NCBI GenBank assembly: GCA_002749535.1
Contig: MZZL01000393.1
Span: forward strand, 1,144,121-1,208,120
Direction of reading: 5' to 3'
From: Apophysomyces variabilis
Lineage: Eukaryota > Mucoromycota > Mucoromycetes > Mucorales > Mucoraceae
Length of the DNA stretch: 64,000 nt
Shown here in pieces: positions 21,867-33,795 of this stretch (position 1 is the stretch's first letter; each line of letters opens with the position of its first letter). The notes beneath the pieces are model-generated. The model worked only from the letters and a program-made list of their open reading frames with translations, did not search any database and had not been told where the DNA came from. The translations under genes were made by a program, and so were the position numbers.

Positions 21867-22713
21867 TTAACTCTGTTCCCCACAATCTGTCACTGTGATA
21901 TCTAACGTAGGTTGCTCCTTAACGACAGGCACGTCATTGATGGATTGAAGCACTTCCAATCCCTGTGTAACTTGTCCAAAGATCACATATTTGCCATTGG
22001 CCTTCTCAAACGTCTTTGGATTGACACTCGGATCGACCAACGTAATGAAGAATTGAGAGGTATTGGAGTTTTTACCTTTAAATTGTTTTTTGTGAGTCTA
22101 ACCATTTCCCTTACTTCCCCCTCTTCGTTTTACCTGAATTAGCCATAGCCACTATTCCCTTTTGAGTGAACTTTTTAGCCAAGCCTGGTTTCTCATCATT
22201 AAAGCTTCCATTATAGATACTTTCACCACCAGAACCATCCCCTTAAGATGTAAAGCGTCAGTAGCCTATTACTGCTGCTTAACAGAAGGAAAGAAGAATA
22301 CCTCTTGTTACATCCCCGCCCTGTACCATGAAATTAGGCACAAGGCGAAATAGTCGGGTATCTTTATAATGCAAAAGCTTTTTCGAGTTCTTTCCGATCT
22401 TGCCGCCAACGCAAAGGGCTCGAAAATTCTCGCATGTTTTCGGACAATCCTTATGGAACAAATCAATCACAAGACGGCCTCCGCCCAAAGACACAGGAGG
22501 CTCGACGCGAAAAGACTGGGTGCTTGGATCGTTTGCTAATATATCTCGCAGCGTTTCTCGATGAGACGACTCAAACTCGTCGAGATCATTGCTTGGGAAG
22601 CCATAAGTAAAACCCCATTGTTGCACCCATGTTCTTGCTTTGTCGTAGTGGGCTTTCTGTTCTTCAAATGCCTTGATATCACCGATAGCGATGTCGAGGA
22701 ACACGCTAACCAT
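21867..22713 (-). CDS. Cyclophilin-type peptidyl-prolyl isomerase with a large N-terminal insertion
   Basis: Exons 22302-22713, 22134-22241 and 21867-22075, in phase, 242 aa. The first strand VFLDIAIGD is followed by about 60 extra residues (YDKARTWVQQWGFTYGFPSND...) before the fold resumes at GGGRLVIDLFHKDCPKTCENF. The active-site stretch RLVPNFMVQGGDVT keeps the Arg, Phe and Gln used in catalysis. GDGSGGESIYNGSF and NTSQFFITL follow. The Trp that contacts cyclosporin in human CypA is not seen at the matching place (KTFEKANGKYVIFG). The overall plan recalls PPIL6-like or uncharacterised fungal cyclophilins; the substrate is unknown. Confidence 0.85.
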
Positions 22714-22949
22714 TTTGAAACCGAAAGTGAGAAAAGAAAGAGGAAGACAGTGGCTTGGATGAGGTACACAGAACCGGAAGCCTGCTCATCGTTCCAAAAA
22801 CGAAACTGCCATGTTGCATAGAAGATTTCCTTCTTTCGAAGCTGGGAAATAACAGTAGGGCATTTGCTTTCTTAGTCGGTTTGCTGCAGATGCTTTTATT
22901 CACTTAGCTTAACCTATGCTATTTGATTGCCAACTGGTTCTATGCAAAG

Positions 22950-24930
22950 CTATTTCAGATCTGCTAATAAAGTCCATCGTCCATCAACCAATCCTTTGGC
23001 AGCATCTTCCAGTAGTACTTCACGACGATGTTTGACGTATACAGTTTTATCCAGCACAGCCTGGCGCAATTCAGCAATTTTCTCTATCTCTAGAGGTTCC
23101 TGTAGCAATTCGGACAATTGCTCTGTAGCCAGTTCCAAATCGCGTTGATTGTCCTTTACCCTTACGTCTTCAGACCAATATCCCTCCATTGCAAAATGCG
23201 ATATTTACCTCGAATATAGCTGTCTCGTTTGTCTTGTAGAGATAGAAGGCAAAAGCATAGGTCCATTTTAGCGTCGTCCGACATAGCACGGCGACGTCCA
23301 CAGCATGTTTCAAGAATTGAACCTCAATCCACGACAAACTGCTGGTTTGCTGCAGCGTTTCCATCTTCTTCTCGATAGAGAAGTAAAGACCTTGGTCTAA
23401 CTGAGCGGATTGTTCGTGATTAGAGAATCGGCTGTAGTACTATGAGGAACAATAGGTGAAACCAATTATGCTAGGTCACTCCCTAGTAGAAAAGCTTACG
23501 TGCAAATATCGCTCCAAGCTTAAACGTGAGCTTTGTCGATGCCCCTCTGCCTTGGCATCCTTATCAAAACGGTTGCAATTATACGAAGTTGTTACATGTT
23601 TAGACCATAAGCCTAGCCATAGCACAAAATTTGCTCGGTATGAAAATTCCCTCATACGATCAATATATCGTTACCCATGCAGACCCAACAGAACTCTTCT
23701 CGACACTTTTTGCATGTCATATGGTTGCATCCACCGTTCTTCTCTATACTTGCTTGACAGCTGGGACATTCCTTCGTGTGGGCTGAGATCCAATGAGCCG
23801 TCTCAGAATCTTCCTTGCATTTTTGTAGCCATTTTTTGACTAGGGAACATACTATAGGCTACAACCCCAATCAAAACCAGATTGAACTACTGCCTTTCCG
23901 TCACCAATCCATTTCCTCCTTTACCTGGTGGTCTGCAGACCCGCAACCGAAACAAAAAGAATAGCCACACAGACATAGTACTGTTGGTACCACGGATGTA
24001 AATACATTGTGGGGAACGTGACATTCGATAGCGTTTTCGCAATCTGGAGCAGGGCACCATCGCAGGTAACGTTTGTCATTGACATAGCTATGATTCAATA
24101 GCGCTTCAAATCTGTTAACATAATCTCATCGTCAGACATATCTTTTGGAACTAAAAAGGGAGGTTCATACTTTAGAAAAGTTTCTTTATCCATTAATAAT
24201 CGAACCAGCTTCGAGTCGACCACAACATTGCATTTATCTTGTGGACATTCTATCCGTCTCGTCTCGCCTTCCGTACAGATCTTTTGAGAGACATATTGCT
24301 GATAGCAATCTTTACAGAATCGGTGACCGCAAGAAATGCTCACAGTTTCCATTTCAGGTTCATCGCTGCAGCAGATCATGCACATAAACGATGAATCTGG
24401 CAAATCCACTGCGCGCATAAATGATAGACTATCTTGGTTGAGCTTGACGCCCGCTAATTGCAATGTGTTATTAGGAGATTCCATGTAGCGCTCCAACAAT
24501 GTTTCTTGGTTCCAGCAGAAGTACTGCAGCAAACTTCTGGTGGCCGTTTTCGGCAACGCTGGGGCAAGGTAAGAGGAGATCAAAAAAAATTTAGTCCTTC
24601 TATCACCGACATAATGCAAGGTAGCCCACTTAAAATGCTCGAGATTTGATCAATCTCCTTGTCTTGCATTTGGAACAAATCCCCTGGGTTGTGGACAACG
24701 TAATCCACTTCATACGCCTTTTTTGACGTGGTTGCGAAACATTCATCATCGAAAGACATATCATCCAATTCATTATCTTTGCGCAACAAGGGTTGTATAA
24801 AATAAGACATAAGTCAAAGAATGCAAGCGTATAACGGAGTTTACCGGAATCGTAGAAGACATGATCCGATTCATCACCGTCATCGCCCTGTTGTCTTGTG
24901 TCATGCTGTCGGATCAAACATGAGCAATCT
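22950..24930 (-). CDS. Ariadne-type RBR E3 ubiquitin ligase
   Basis: RING-between-RING ubiquitin ligase. Exons: about 24845-24930 (start not resolved), 24630-24776, 24171-24558, 23925-24111, 23675-23858, 23500-23612, 23209-23439 and 22950-23153. The acidic N-terminus ([16 protein letters not shown]) is typical, then a UBA-like region ([18 protein letters not shown]). RING1 begins [20 protein letters not shown]. The IBR shows [15 protein letters not shown] and [16 protein letters not shown]2 shows [20 protein letters not shown], whose GGC Cys is the catalytic thioester residue in the family, then CREEFCWVC. The Ariadne domain follows ([35 protein letters not shown]). No in-frame ATG occurs in the first exon seen, so a further 5' exon is needed. 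Confidence 0.9.
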
Positions 24931-25229
24931 ATTTAGGGTCAAAAAGTGGTCAGAACTTGCCATGGTTTGATCTGAACTGGAATCCTTCTTAAAGGTCATG
25001 CTTCAAAGGTATAGTTGAAAGGGTAAGTCGGAAGAACGGCCGAGAGATAGTGGCTCTATCATTATGCAGTCATGCCGCTCGCGTTTAACAAACTTTTTTT
25101 GGAACCTTTCTGGCATGGCATGACACGTCAATCTTATCGTCGTTGATATCCTATATGAAACTTCTTCATTGAGCTTCATCACTTAAGAAAAAAAAAAGAG
25201 TTACACGTTTATTATTATTGACTAACTAT

Positions 25230-27618
25230 CTATCGTTTGCCACGATCTTTAAGTGAAAGCTGGATCATGCTACCGTGCACCAAACCATAGAATTGAAGAT
25301 TGTTACTATTCTTCATCACCGTACCGGTGGCCGTCGACAGTTTCTGTTTGCCAACAGGCATACCTAATTGTGCTGCAATACGATCTTTGATTGTCGACAC
25401 CAAGGCCGTTGGGTAAATATCTGTCACCGTCACTACCTCTCCTGTCAAATTCCATTCTGGCTTATCGGGCATTTCAGGAGTCTGGACCGACAATGATATA
25501 GTGCCCTGCTGATGATAAAGAAAAAAGTAATAAAACGTGAGAAACTCGCTAATGCAACGGACAAAGAAAAAGAAAAATCATACCGGTTGTGCTACCCACT
25601 GATTGTTCTCAGCAGGTACTGCAGCTTCGAACCGTGCTCGCTTAGCTTCAGGATGCTCATCCAATTCTTCTTCCGGTTTACGAACAAGATTATTGGCATC
25701 TGGAACAGCATGTTGCATATTATACATTCCTGGTAATTGATTGACAAAAAGATTGGACCCGTCAGGAATAGCAGGGGAGCCAGTGTGAGGCGGTGCGTTA
25801 TAATAAGTTTGCTGTGCTTGTGCAGAATAAGCAGTAGATGGCTCTGGTACAGGTGCAGAAGGGATATGTGGTCCTATTTGATCTCTACAGGAACAATCAC
25901 GTAAATATACACGAAGATCCTTTTGTTCCAATTGAACTTACGGTGCAAATCCCTTGCTTCGATGGATGGCTGCAATTTGCTCCTCGATGCTCATGTTCTG
26001 TGCTGCTCTTTGGGTGGCCAGATTGATTGTCGCAGTATGACCATCCCAAATAACACGTTCTTTCTTTTTTGCTTCTTCTTGTTCTTCTGCAATCTTTTTA
26101 CCGATCTCTGTTTCCTCAGTACCAAAGATATCCGAACGGTATCCAGAAAAGTTTTTCAATATCTTGGCTACATCTGTACCCTCTTGCAATAAATTGCTGT
26201 CTTTCATCTTTGCTTCCATTGCCAATTTTTGCTCCTTCCATTTTGGATCCAATAGTTCGATACGCATGTGCTCATCCATCTCTGAAACAGGAATTGGTTC
26301 ACCACAACGAGGACAGATCTGTGTAGGTTCATTGGCTTTAGAGGATGATCCAAAAATCTTCGGTTTGTAATCTGTGCGAATTTTGATAGGTGCATTGGTG
26401 TCTGGAACATTGGCCTGTTGCACTTCTGGTCGAGCAGCAGGGACTTCTTCTTCTTCTTCCTCTTCTTCCATGTCGACGTCTTCGATCTAATCCAGATGTC
26501 TTAGTATGAAGTGACACATAAAATGAAAACTTACATCCATCTCCATATCACCAGGTTTCTCTTCCTGAACTGGTTCTGGCATGGAGGCCATTCTCTTTTG
26601 GGCCAGCGACATATTCTCTAGTTCTGAAAGACTTACTGGTGGTTGCAGATCGGCTTGCTCGTCAGCTTCAGTGAATTCGATCGTTTCCACAATGATGAAA
26701 TCGTGCCAGTCAATGCTAGCATAGGCAACTATCGTTGACTATCAGCACTGTGTATACTCTGCCAGATACTTACGTTTTTCTTTTTCATCTTCATCTTCTT
26801 TTTTCTTTTGTTCTGCCTTTACCCATGCAACCCATTCGACTCGTTCTTTGACTCGGTCTAAGATTCGGTATTTGTTTGTTATATTTTTTTGGAGTTTATC
26901 TTTAAGATCTTTTGGTGGGGCCAACACCTTGGTGTACTGTTTGACAAGTTCGGTAAAATACGGAAACAAGCTATGCGATGGTCGTAAAAAGTCAAATTGG
27001 TAGTTTCTTGATTCTCTCTGGGCAAGCTGACTGATAAATTGTCGACCGTTACGTGCAGCAAACTGAGCAGTAAGTTTCATAATGTCGCTGATTATACCGA
27101 TTTAGCATCGCTTTGTTTCTTTTTCATGACGAACTACTTACAGATCTTGAGCAGACATGGCCGGCATGGGGGCAGAGAACTCGAACGCTTCTGGTTCCTT
27201 CAATTTAAGTGATTCTTCTGGTGCTTGTTCTAATTGTTCATCCTTGACCTCTTGTTTCTTCGGTGTCACTATTAGGAAGTGAGTAATGACAGAATTAAAA
27301 ATCTACGATCTTACATTTGCCTTCTCTTGCTTCTTTAAGTTTGAATTGATAATACGCATGATAAGGATCGTTTGGATTCAAAAAGCAAAACTTTGGGTTA
27401 TGTTTTTCATTTTCTCGAATATGTTCTTCCAAATGTGGGCCTTTGTGAGCGAGATGCTCTGCGGCTTTATCGGCAAACTCTATGACAAACGAAAAATAAT
27501 AGCGGTTAATTATAGCATTGTTTGAATGCTTGGACGTACTTCGAATATCTGGTGGCGGGTAGATAATGCCAACAACAGGCTTTGTTTCTACCGGCACGAT
27601 TCCATCAATAGCGGCCAT
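25230..27618 (-). CDS. PRP21: SF3A1 (SF3a120/Prp21), U2 snRNP subunit
   Basis: Splicing factor of the SF3a complex of U2 snRNP. Eight in-phase exons: 27540-27618, 27315-27479, 27142-27268, 26774-27087, 26535-26728, 25942-26486, 25584-25884 and 25230-25505, giving 666 aa. SURP1 spans the first two exons (IRKFADKAAEHLAHKG, NPNDPYHAYYQFKL). SURP2 is in exon 4 (AQFAARNGRQFISQL, FLRPSHSLFPYFTELV). An acidic stretch and a central CPRCGEPIP finger-like motif follow, then a Pro-rich region. The C-terminus is a ubiquitin-like fold (TVTDIYPTALVSTIKDRI, LQFYGLVHGSMIQLSLKDRG). This is the longer animal-type SF3A1, not the short yeast Prp21. Confidence 0.95.
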
Positions 27619-28041
27619 TAGATTTGAGCAAACAGTGATGGTCTTTCGCTGGGGCTCAACTTGGAACTTCCAACTTCTGATTTTTCCGCTGTCACAGACA
27701 GATCCCTATTCCCATTGGTCGGGTACGGACTTGAAGGCAAACCTGTGCCTGTCAAGCTTCCTATTAAACTGCGAATATGTTCAAAGGAAATGTAAATGTA
27801 TGTTTTAGCAATTGGTAGGCTTCAATAAATAGTTCATAGCCAAGAAAAGGTTTATATTTGTTGCAAGTGCGCAATTCGCTGCAACGTTAGATTGGCCAAG
27901 GAAAAGGAACGGTTTGTTTATAATCGTAAACATCCTTCAATTCTCCATTAAGTAATTTACTTTGATATTACTGAGCAAGTTGCATAAATCGGCAACTATT
28001 TCATCTTCTCCAGTGGATCCCCTCCTATGCTGAACTTTGTA
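27619..28041. other. Intergenic region between SF3A1 start and HUS1 stop
   Basis: No coding feature was recognised. It holds the SF3A1 promoter and the HUS1 3' flank. Confidence 0.5.
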
Positions 28042-29292
28042 TTATTCGATGTATACTGGTACATGACAAGTCATTACTACAGGAGTATTGAGAGACGAAT
28101 TAAGTACAGGTGCATCTTGAGGTTGAAATTTGTCCATGTTAGAGTACAGAAAGAAGACTAATTGGGCGGAATCGGTAATACCTAGTCCAGGAAAAAAAAA
28201 GGTAAGAAGATGGAAGGAAATGCTATATATAATCTTACTGCACACTGCATTTTCCGGTTCTAGTTGGTGACCATCGAGGAAATTGGCGATATCTTCTGTC
28301 TTTACGCGAACAGTATAAAATGATTCTCGGTCGTCATCCTCGGAGGGCGTTGATTGTCCAGCTAAATTGATCCATAAGAAATCGGCGACAGAATTAGCTT
28401 TCACTATTACCGATTTTCGGATTATCCAAATGTGTAAATTTCAGTTCCATGGTGGCCATGTCAGTTTCAATTCCCAGCTTAAGTTGACCAGACTTGTTGG
28501 CACTAATTGCCATGAATTCACTGAATGTTTGAAGGCGTAACGTCTGCTGTTTGAGTGCCATGAGATCAGGAAGCAGGATATTGACCTATACCCATATGAG
28601 GTAATATACTCAACCTAAAAATGCTTATAGTTACATTTGGGGCGGTCACAACAGGCTCTTGGATTCTATTCATTTGCTCTGGGGAAAGGAGTGTGACAAA
28701 TGTTTCGCAGTTGACAGGGCAAGTTGATCCTACTATGCTCTTCATTTTCAAAACATTATTTTCCCGTACGAGCCAATTTTACGAGCAAACCTTTGATAGC
28801 ATGCTCCAATCTAGAAAGGGATGTTGATCTTTCCGCCGCAGCTGGATCTGGATATTCATGCAACCTTGCGCCATCTTGGTTGCTTGGATTAGATCGTCCA
28901 GTTCTATGATCATATGGATTTCATTATTCTGTGTGCTCTCCACACGATAATTGGAAACAAGTGATGGCTGGTAAAATTTGGTTAATTCACATTCGTAGAT
29001 TTCTGCATGTTAATACCGCGTCTGCTTTTCTGTCAAACAGATGATTATTATTCAACCTCTTCAAAACATACAGTAAAGAAAACCTACATTAATGTTTGGA
29101 CACCACTGACATCATCACTGTACTTCTTGAATCGAATGGCTTCCGTAGAAAACGACAAGATGCATTGCGAACTGAATCGCCTCAAAGCTTGAGCGATTTC
29201 TGAGGATCATGTCAACCACGATCAGTGCGACTGGATATCCTGAACGTACTGTATAGACCGGCGGAATTGGTGATAGCAGCTCGAAGACGCAT
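28042..29292 (-). CDS. HUS1: HUS1, 9-1-1 checkpoint clamp subunit
   Basis: Subunit of the PCNA-like Rad9-Hus1-Rad1 clamp. The first exon begins at 29292 with MRLRAAITNSA and splices to IAQALRRFSSQCILSFSTEA. Later coding blocks include EIYECELTKFYQPSL, YRVESTQNNEIHMIIELDDL, CPVNCETFVTLLSPEQM, IQEPVVTAPNV, LLPDLMALKQQTLRL, ISANKSGQLKLGIETDMATM, YTVRVKTEDIANFLDGHQLE and FFLYSNMDKFQPQD, ending in HVPVYIE. These follow the order of Hus1 in other species; the IQEPVV and final HVPV motifs are characteristic. Exon borders near 29000-29150 and 28740-28870 could not be fixed with confidence. Confidence 0.85.
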
Positions 29293-29559
29293 TCTGTCAC
29301 AAGTAAAACAACAAAACGGGGTTGCTTTTGGTCGGGACAGGATTGCGTGGGTTACGGCTGGCTTCTCTGTCCCGGTCACATTGGTTTCTGTCTCAAAGCT
29401 ATGCGAGTATTTCCTTCAGAAGTCGAGCTGTACCTACATAGAGTAGCATATAAGAAATAGAAGCCCTTTTAAATCATCCTCGGTATTCAGCAGTCTGCTA
29501 GAAGCACTCAATATTTATTTCATTCTGTTGCAAATCTTCTATCGCTTCTGCTCTGAGGT

Positions 29560-30956
29560 TCATTCGATTTTTTTGACCTCATTTATGCCGAATTTTCTAG
29601 AGAAGATATAGTCTTTCAAAAACACTGGGATGTAGTACAGGTATAGAAATAGATTGGACATGGCGCCGTATGTGATGTAGCTTGGCGGATTTCGACGGAG
29701 AATCCTTCTTACGACTTCGGCGGCAAACACATCGGTAGGCGTTGAATGAGATCCTTCACAGAGAAAAAGGAAAATTCATTTAGTGGGTGAGCCAACAAAG
29801 TGTTTACACCTCGCTTTTTTACCTTGGGACATGCTAGCTCGGTAGTAGATGTATTTTGCGACTGAAGCGTAGTATGAATCTGTAGAAGTCAGTTAGGCAT
29901 TGCCATCTGCTTTAAAGAAACGTACTTTCTGGCACAGATACTTGTTTTTCAGCAGCCTTGCCAAAGTTTGACTTAATGGCACCTTATAGAATGGTAAGTT
30001 ATAACGAACACTTATTGGCATTAAGCATACCTGGAGCAACGACAGAGACACTGATTCCAAATGGTTTCAACTCCAGTCTCAAGGCATCTGACATGGAATG
30101 CACTGCAGCCTTGGACATGGCATATATACCTGCAGCAAAAGCAAGTTAACAGAATCTTTCTTTGAAGAATGATAATTATCCTGTATGTATCTCTTTCTCT
30201 CACCTGTCCAAGGGGTGGAAGCATATCCAACAACAGAACCAACATTCACGATCTTGCCCGAGTTTTGCTTAATCATATGAGCAGCCACAGCCCGACACAT
30301 GGACAGCGTACCAAAAACATTGGTCTCAATGCATGCATGCGCATCGGCGTAATCGATATCCATAAGAGCACCTACACCACTAAAGAAATAAATTATTTGT
30401 TTGCAAGGTCAGTTATTATGCAACCCAGATTACCGCATACTTACGGCATACCCGCATTATTGATCAAGATATCTAAATGATTGTTTTCATAAAGTAAATA
30501 ATTGTATGGGACTATGCCACTTATTTTGCTTTACCAATACGCCCAGCCTCCGCAATGATTTTCTATTCGACAAAGAGCTCGCTGGTTAATAATATATCAT
30601 GAAAACGGATCTCCTCGTTCTTTGATTGCCTACTTCCACAACAGCGCTTATGGAAGCTCTGTCTTGTACGTCAAGAGCCACCTTGACGCAATTGAATTCT
30701 GAGAGTAGGGATTGTCAGTCATGATGATGAGCTGGGCTGACCATTACCTTCCAATCCTGCCATGTTTTCTACTCGGCGAGCTGTAGCGTAAACACGACAT
30801 CCGGCCAGTGCAAGCTGTTTACATAGTCCATAGCCTAGTCCAGCGTTGGATTGAGTTTATGTTCCTTCTTTTTCAATAAGGGATTTTGAGGGGGGAGGGA
30901 GTTCCTACCTATGCCACCTTCTGTGCAGCCTGTAACTAACGCTATAGGTTGAGTCA
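29560..30956 (-). CDS. Short-chain dehydrogenase, AYR1-like (1-acyl-DHAP reductase)
   Basis: NADPH-dependent SDR enzyme, most like Ayr1, which makes lysophosphatidic acid on lipid droplets and the ER. The start at 30956 gives MTQPIALVTGCTEGGIG, the TGxxxGxG cofactor motif split by an intron. GYGLCKQLALAGCRVYATAR follows, then DILINNAGMP (the NNAG motif), VFGTLSMCRAVAAHM, KIVNVGSVVGYAS with the catalytic Ser, and IYAMSKAAVHSM with the catalytic Tyr and Lys. The ELKPFGISVSVVAPG segment is typical of this subfamily. The C-terminus has a hydrophobic stretch (SNLFLYLYYIPVFL) that could attach it to membranes. About eight exons; inner borders are approximate. Confidence 0.88.
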
Positions 30957-31169
30957 TAGTTGTAGTTGTGCCTATCGGTGACACGAAAAGCGATTTACTT
31001 GCTCCATCTGTAGATGGTCACAGTGATCAGGAAAACGGGCCTAACTTTTTTCCAATGCAGCTCTTTCTATCTTTTCCTCTGAACAGGGGCCATAGATAGT
31101 TTAGACGCAAAAACTCCGTCTATGCTTCACATCGCATCATGCGGGCTTTTTCATCGTATCTCCCATTGA

Positions 31170-31196
31170 TACACACACACGCACACGCGCACACAA
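31170..31196. repeat. CA-rich microsatellite
   Basis: An imperfect (AC)n tract with a few G substitutions, in the divergent space between the AYR1-like gene and the next small gene. Confidence 0.8.
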
Positions 31197-31503
31197 ATAT
31201 GCTATTCTTTTCTGGCAAGAGCGGTAAATCATTCAGCCATCTAAAGATTTTGGGGAAAAATTTTTACTTTTTGACTCAACTACTTAAATGCAAGGTATAT
31301 TTGTATATGGATAAACTTTTGGATTTTAGCGAAATGAAAAGATTCGCATTAACTAGTTGAGATACAAGTTCAATAACAAGATATGGTCTAAGCATGCAAG
31401 GATAGGAAAATATACAGAAAAAGAAAGAGAGTTAAAAAAACATGTACAAAGGGTATCAAATGGGGAAAAAGTATCTGGGTAGCGGGTATAGCGTTCTCTT
31501 TGC

Positions 31504-31785
31504 TTAACATAGCACTCGATTAATTTCGGTAATGGCTACTTCTCGATGATGATGTTGACTGCAGCTCGTCACTGGTTCGATGGATGTTGTTGGTTGGAAA
31601 TCTTCAAAAGCAGGGAAGGAGAAATACATATCTTCGAACGGACTGTGCTGTGAAGTTGGTTGCGAGGCAAAACTTTCAATATCTGCTTCTGAGTGCTTTG
31701 TCACAGGCGAGACAAAGAGTAAGAATTGCTTGACCAGAGCAGGGAATGAATTTCGACGAGAGCGATCGGATTGTTTCTGAGCCAT
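31504..31785 (-). CDS. Small Ser-rich protein with a PKA-type phosphosite, unknown
   Basis: Intronless ORF of 93 aa with an ATG start. The N-terminus MAQKQSDRSRRNSFPALVKQ contains RRNS, a good protein kinase A consensus (RRxS). A helical, hydrophobic patch (ALVKQFLLFVSP) is followed by acidic and aromatic short motifs (DIESFASQP, DMYFSFPAFEDF). A His run (QHHHR) is near the C-terminus. A strong TATA-like box lies about 80 bases upstream, and the leader is A-rich, as in strongly or inducibly expressed genes. I recognise no family. The combination of TATA box, start and unbroken frame supports a real gene. Confidence 0.5.
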   Translation of the reverse strand: MAQKQSDRSRRNSFPALVKQFLLFVSPVTKHSEADIESFASQPTSQHSPFEDMYFSFPAFEDFQPTTSIEPVTSCSQHHHREVAITEINRVLC

Positions 31786-31861
31786 GATGATATATAGAGA
31801 AGAGATTGAAAAAGCAAAGTAAGGTAGAGAAAAGGCGAATCGATGGTAGAACGTGTCCTGT

Positions 31862-31871
31862 TATATTTATA
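31862..31871 (-). promoter_or_regulatory. TATA-like box of the small Ser-rich gene
   Basis: On the minus strand the sequence reads TATAAATATA, about 80 bases before the ATG at 31785. A GC-rich block (cggggcc) lies about 30 bases further upstream and could be a regulatory site; that is inference. Confidence 0.5.
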
Positions 31872-33029
31872 TCATGTGCATCGGGTAAAGGCCCCGATCC
31901 GCCTACCGGAAGGATTAAAAAAGAAAGCGTAACTTAGATCATCATTTTCAAAACGAACGGTTAAACTTGTTTATTCTCCTCCTTTGCATATCCTATCTAG
32001 AAGTCAAAACTACTTTTTCATTATTATTACTAAGAGTAATTTAAAATGAAAGTAGAGAACCAAACGCTTTAAAGTTGGTACTCTCCGATTTCAAATTCTC
32101 CAATCGAAAAGGTACCATTGGAAAAAACGGATATAGTCGCCAAAGGAACCGATATTGTGTTCCATTGGTCTGCGCCCCCTCCCCGCCCCAGTTTAATCCA
32201 TCTAAGACTAAATTTCGTAACACGCTTACCAAAAGAATGAAGACTTGCCGGCTAGAGAAAAAAGCGTAGCAAACGGATCTCATTTAGTGTTCGTACTAAT
32301 GACGCCCAAGTTGTTACAAAATAAACAGATAAGAAAACTTTCTTTGTCAAGAGACAAACGGATTGAAACGTATAGGAGAGTTTACAGAAAGTCTATGAAC
32401 CTGGCGAGGAGGCTGAAATAAAAAAAAAAGCCAACATTATAATAAATGAGAGAATCGCTTGGTCTTTTACCTCAAAAGAACGAACGTCATCCTTCTCAAT
32501 TCGTGATTGCTAAGTATCCTTAGACTCCATAGCTACTTAGTTGTTGTTCTTTATGTCACGTTCGCAGATAAAAAGGTAACGGTTACGAATATACATTCTT
32601 TTGATTGATCCCACATGACAGACCCGAAATACGCTCGCTGTTAACTTTCGTAACCCCAAAAAGAGGCAAGACACAAAAAAAAAGACTCTGTGTCACCATT
32701 GAGCCATTTGTTGATGAGGCTAAAATATTGGATACGAATCTCCTTTTATCAAAGATGAAACATACATCTTGGCATGTGAAATAATCACATAGAAGCAATG
32801 ATCAACGTCGTTTGATGTGCATACTGTATATGTACATCTTCTCTGTTTATCTGGATATCACTCCTTCTGTTTCTTTCTCTTCTTCCGCAACTATAAGTTC
32901 ATGAGGACTGTATCCACGAACAAGAACGGGTGGTAGGATCACATGGTGTCATTTTCACTAGTGAATGGCGTGTCAATATGAGGAGGCTGCTACACAAAAG
33001 AGAAGAATGGCAAGGGGTTAAGGGGGCTA
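31872..33029. other. Intergenic stretch without assigned genes
   Basis: No convincing coding frame on either strand. Short open frames near 32075-32269 and 32583-32798 lack homology signals, splice logic or promoter features. Confidence 0.4.
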
Positions 33030-33211
33030 CTGCCTAGAAACCTATGCAAGTGTCACACGCTGTGTTGATGTTGTTTGTGTTAGTTGCACCTTCTATTGAT
33101 GGCGTTATAAGATGCTTTAAACTAGGGAGCTGCCTAGCTTGCCTAATATTCCCGTTCGATCGCGAAACCATGCAAATAATTTCTCTATGATCTCTACAAG
33201 CAAGCATTTCA

Positions 33212-33425
33212 TTTACCTGCATGGACCAAACTTGTCCTACCTGAGGAAGAAAAAAAAAGTGCTAGCAGCCGTTGCAGCACGTTGCGTAAAACTCTGACAA
33301 CTCCCTCCGTCAGAAAAGCACTTTGGCTGTTCATATGGCCCCAAAAAACAAATTATATCGGTCAATGTCCAGACAATGAGATTACACAAAAATAGCGCAC
33401 GTATCATCACCCAGCCATCAAACAC
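33212..33425 (-). CDS. Candidate small secreted or membrane-anchored Cys protein
   Basis: The minus strand starts MFDGWVMIRALFLCNLIVWT, then CFLGPYEQPKCFSDGGSCQS. A well-formed intron (gttttacgc... with a ctgctagc branch-like site, a T/C tract and cctcag) can be removed to continue as RTSLVHA before another donor near 33217. The hydrophobic start followed by three closely spaced Cys is the look of a secreted peptide. It could equally be an untranslated exon or chance. Low confidence. Confidence 0.2.
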
Positions 33426-33739
33426 GGGCTGTCATGGCAAGTTACTGTAAAACCATCTTCAACCTATAATATTGAACTAATGAAATTTGTTTGAAGAAAA
33501 AAGAACTATCGTAACTTTTTCAAACTTTCTGTAGTCATACCGTCGGTTCGGAGGACAGTCAAGACCGTGCACGAAGCAAAAGGAAGGAAGAACAAGGATA
33601 CGTGTTACCCAAGCCATCCAATGCAGTCGGTAAGGATTCAAGTCTTTTGTCTTACAACGGAAGTTTTTCCCGAGCACAAAGCCATGGAAACCAACGAATT
33701 AGCTGGTACCGCAAACAAATCCAAATCTTGTCTTACTGC

Positions 33740-33740
<1 letters not shown>

Positions 33741-33795
<55 letters not shown>

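Noticed and set aside
28760..28880. Frameshift in HUS1
   Set aside because: Two ordinary short introns can restore the frame, so an error or pseudogene need not be invoked.
33741..33795. Poly(A) tract as the tail of a processed retrocopy
   Set aside because: The bases before it show no gene-like sequence, and A continues on the far side of the gap.
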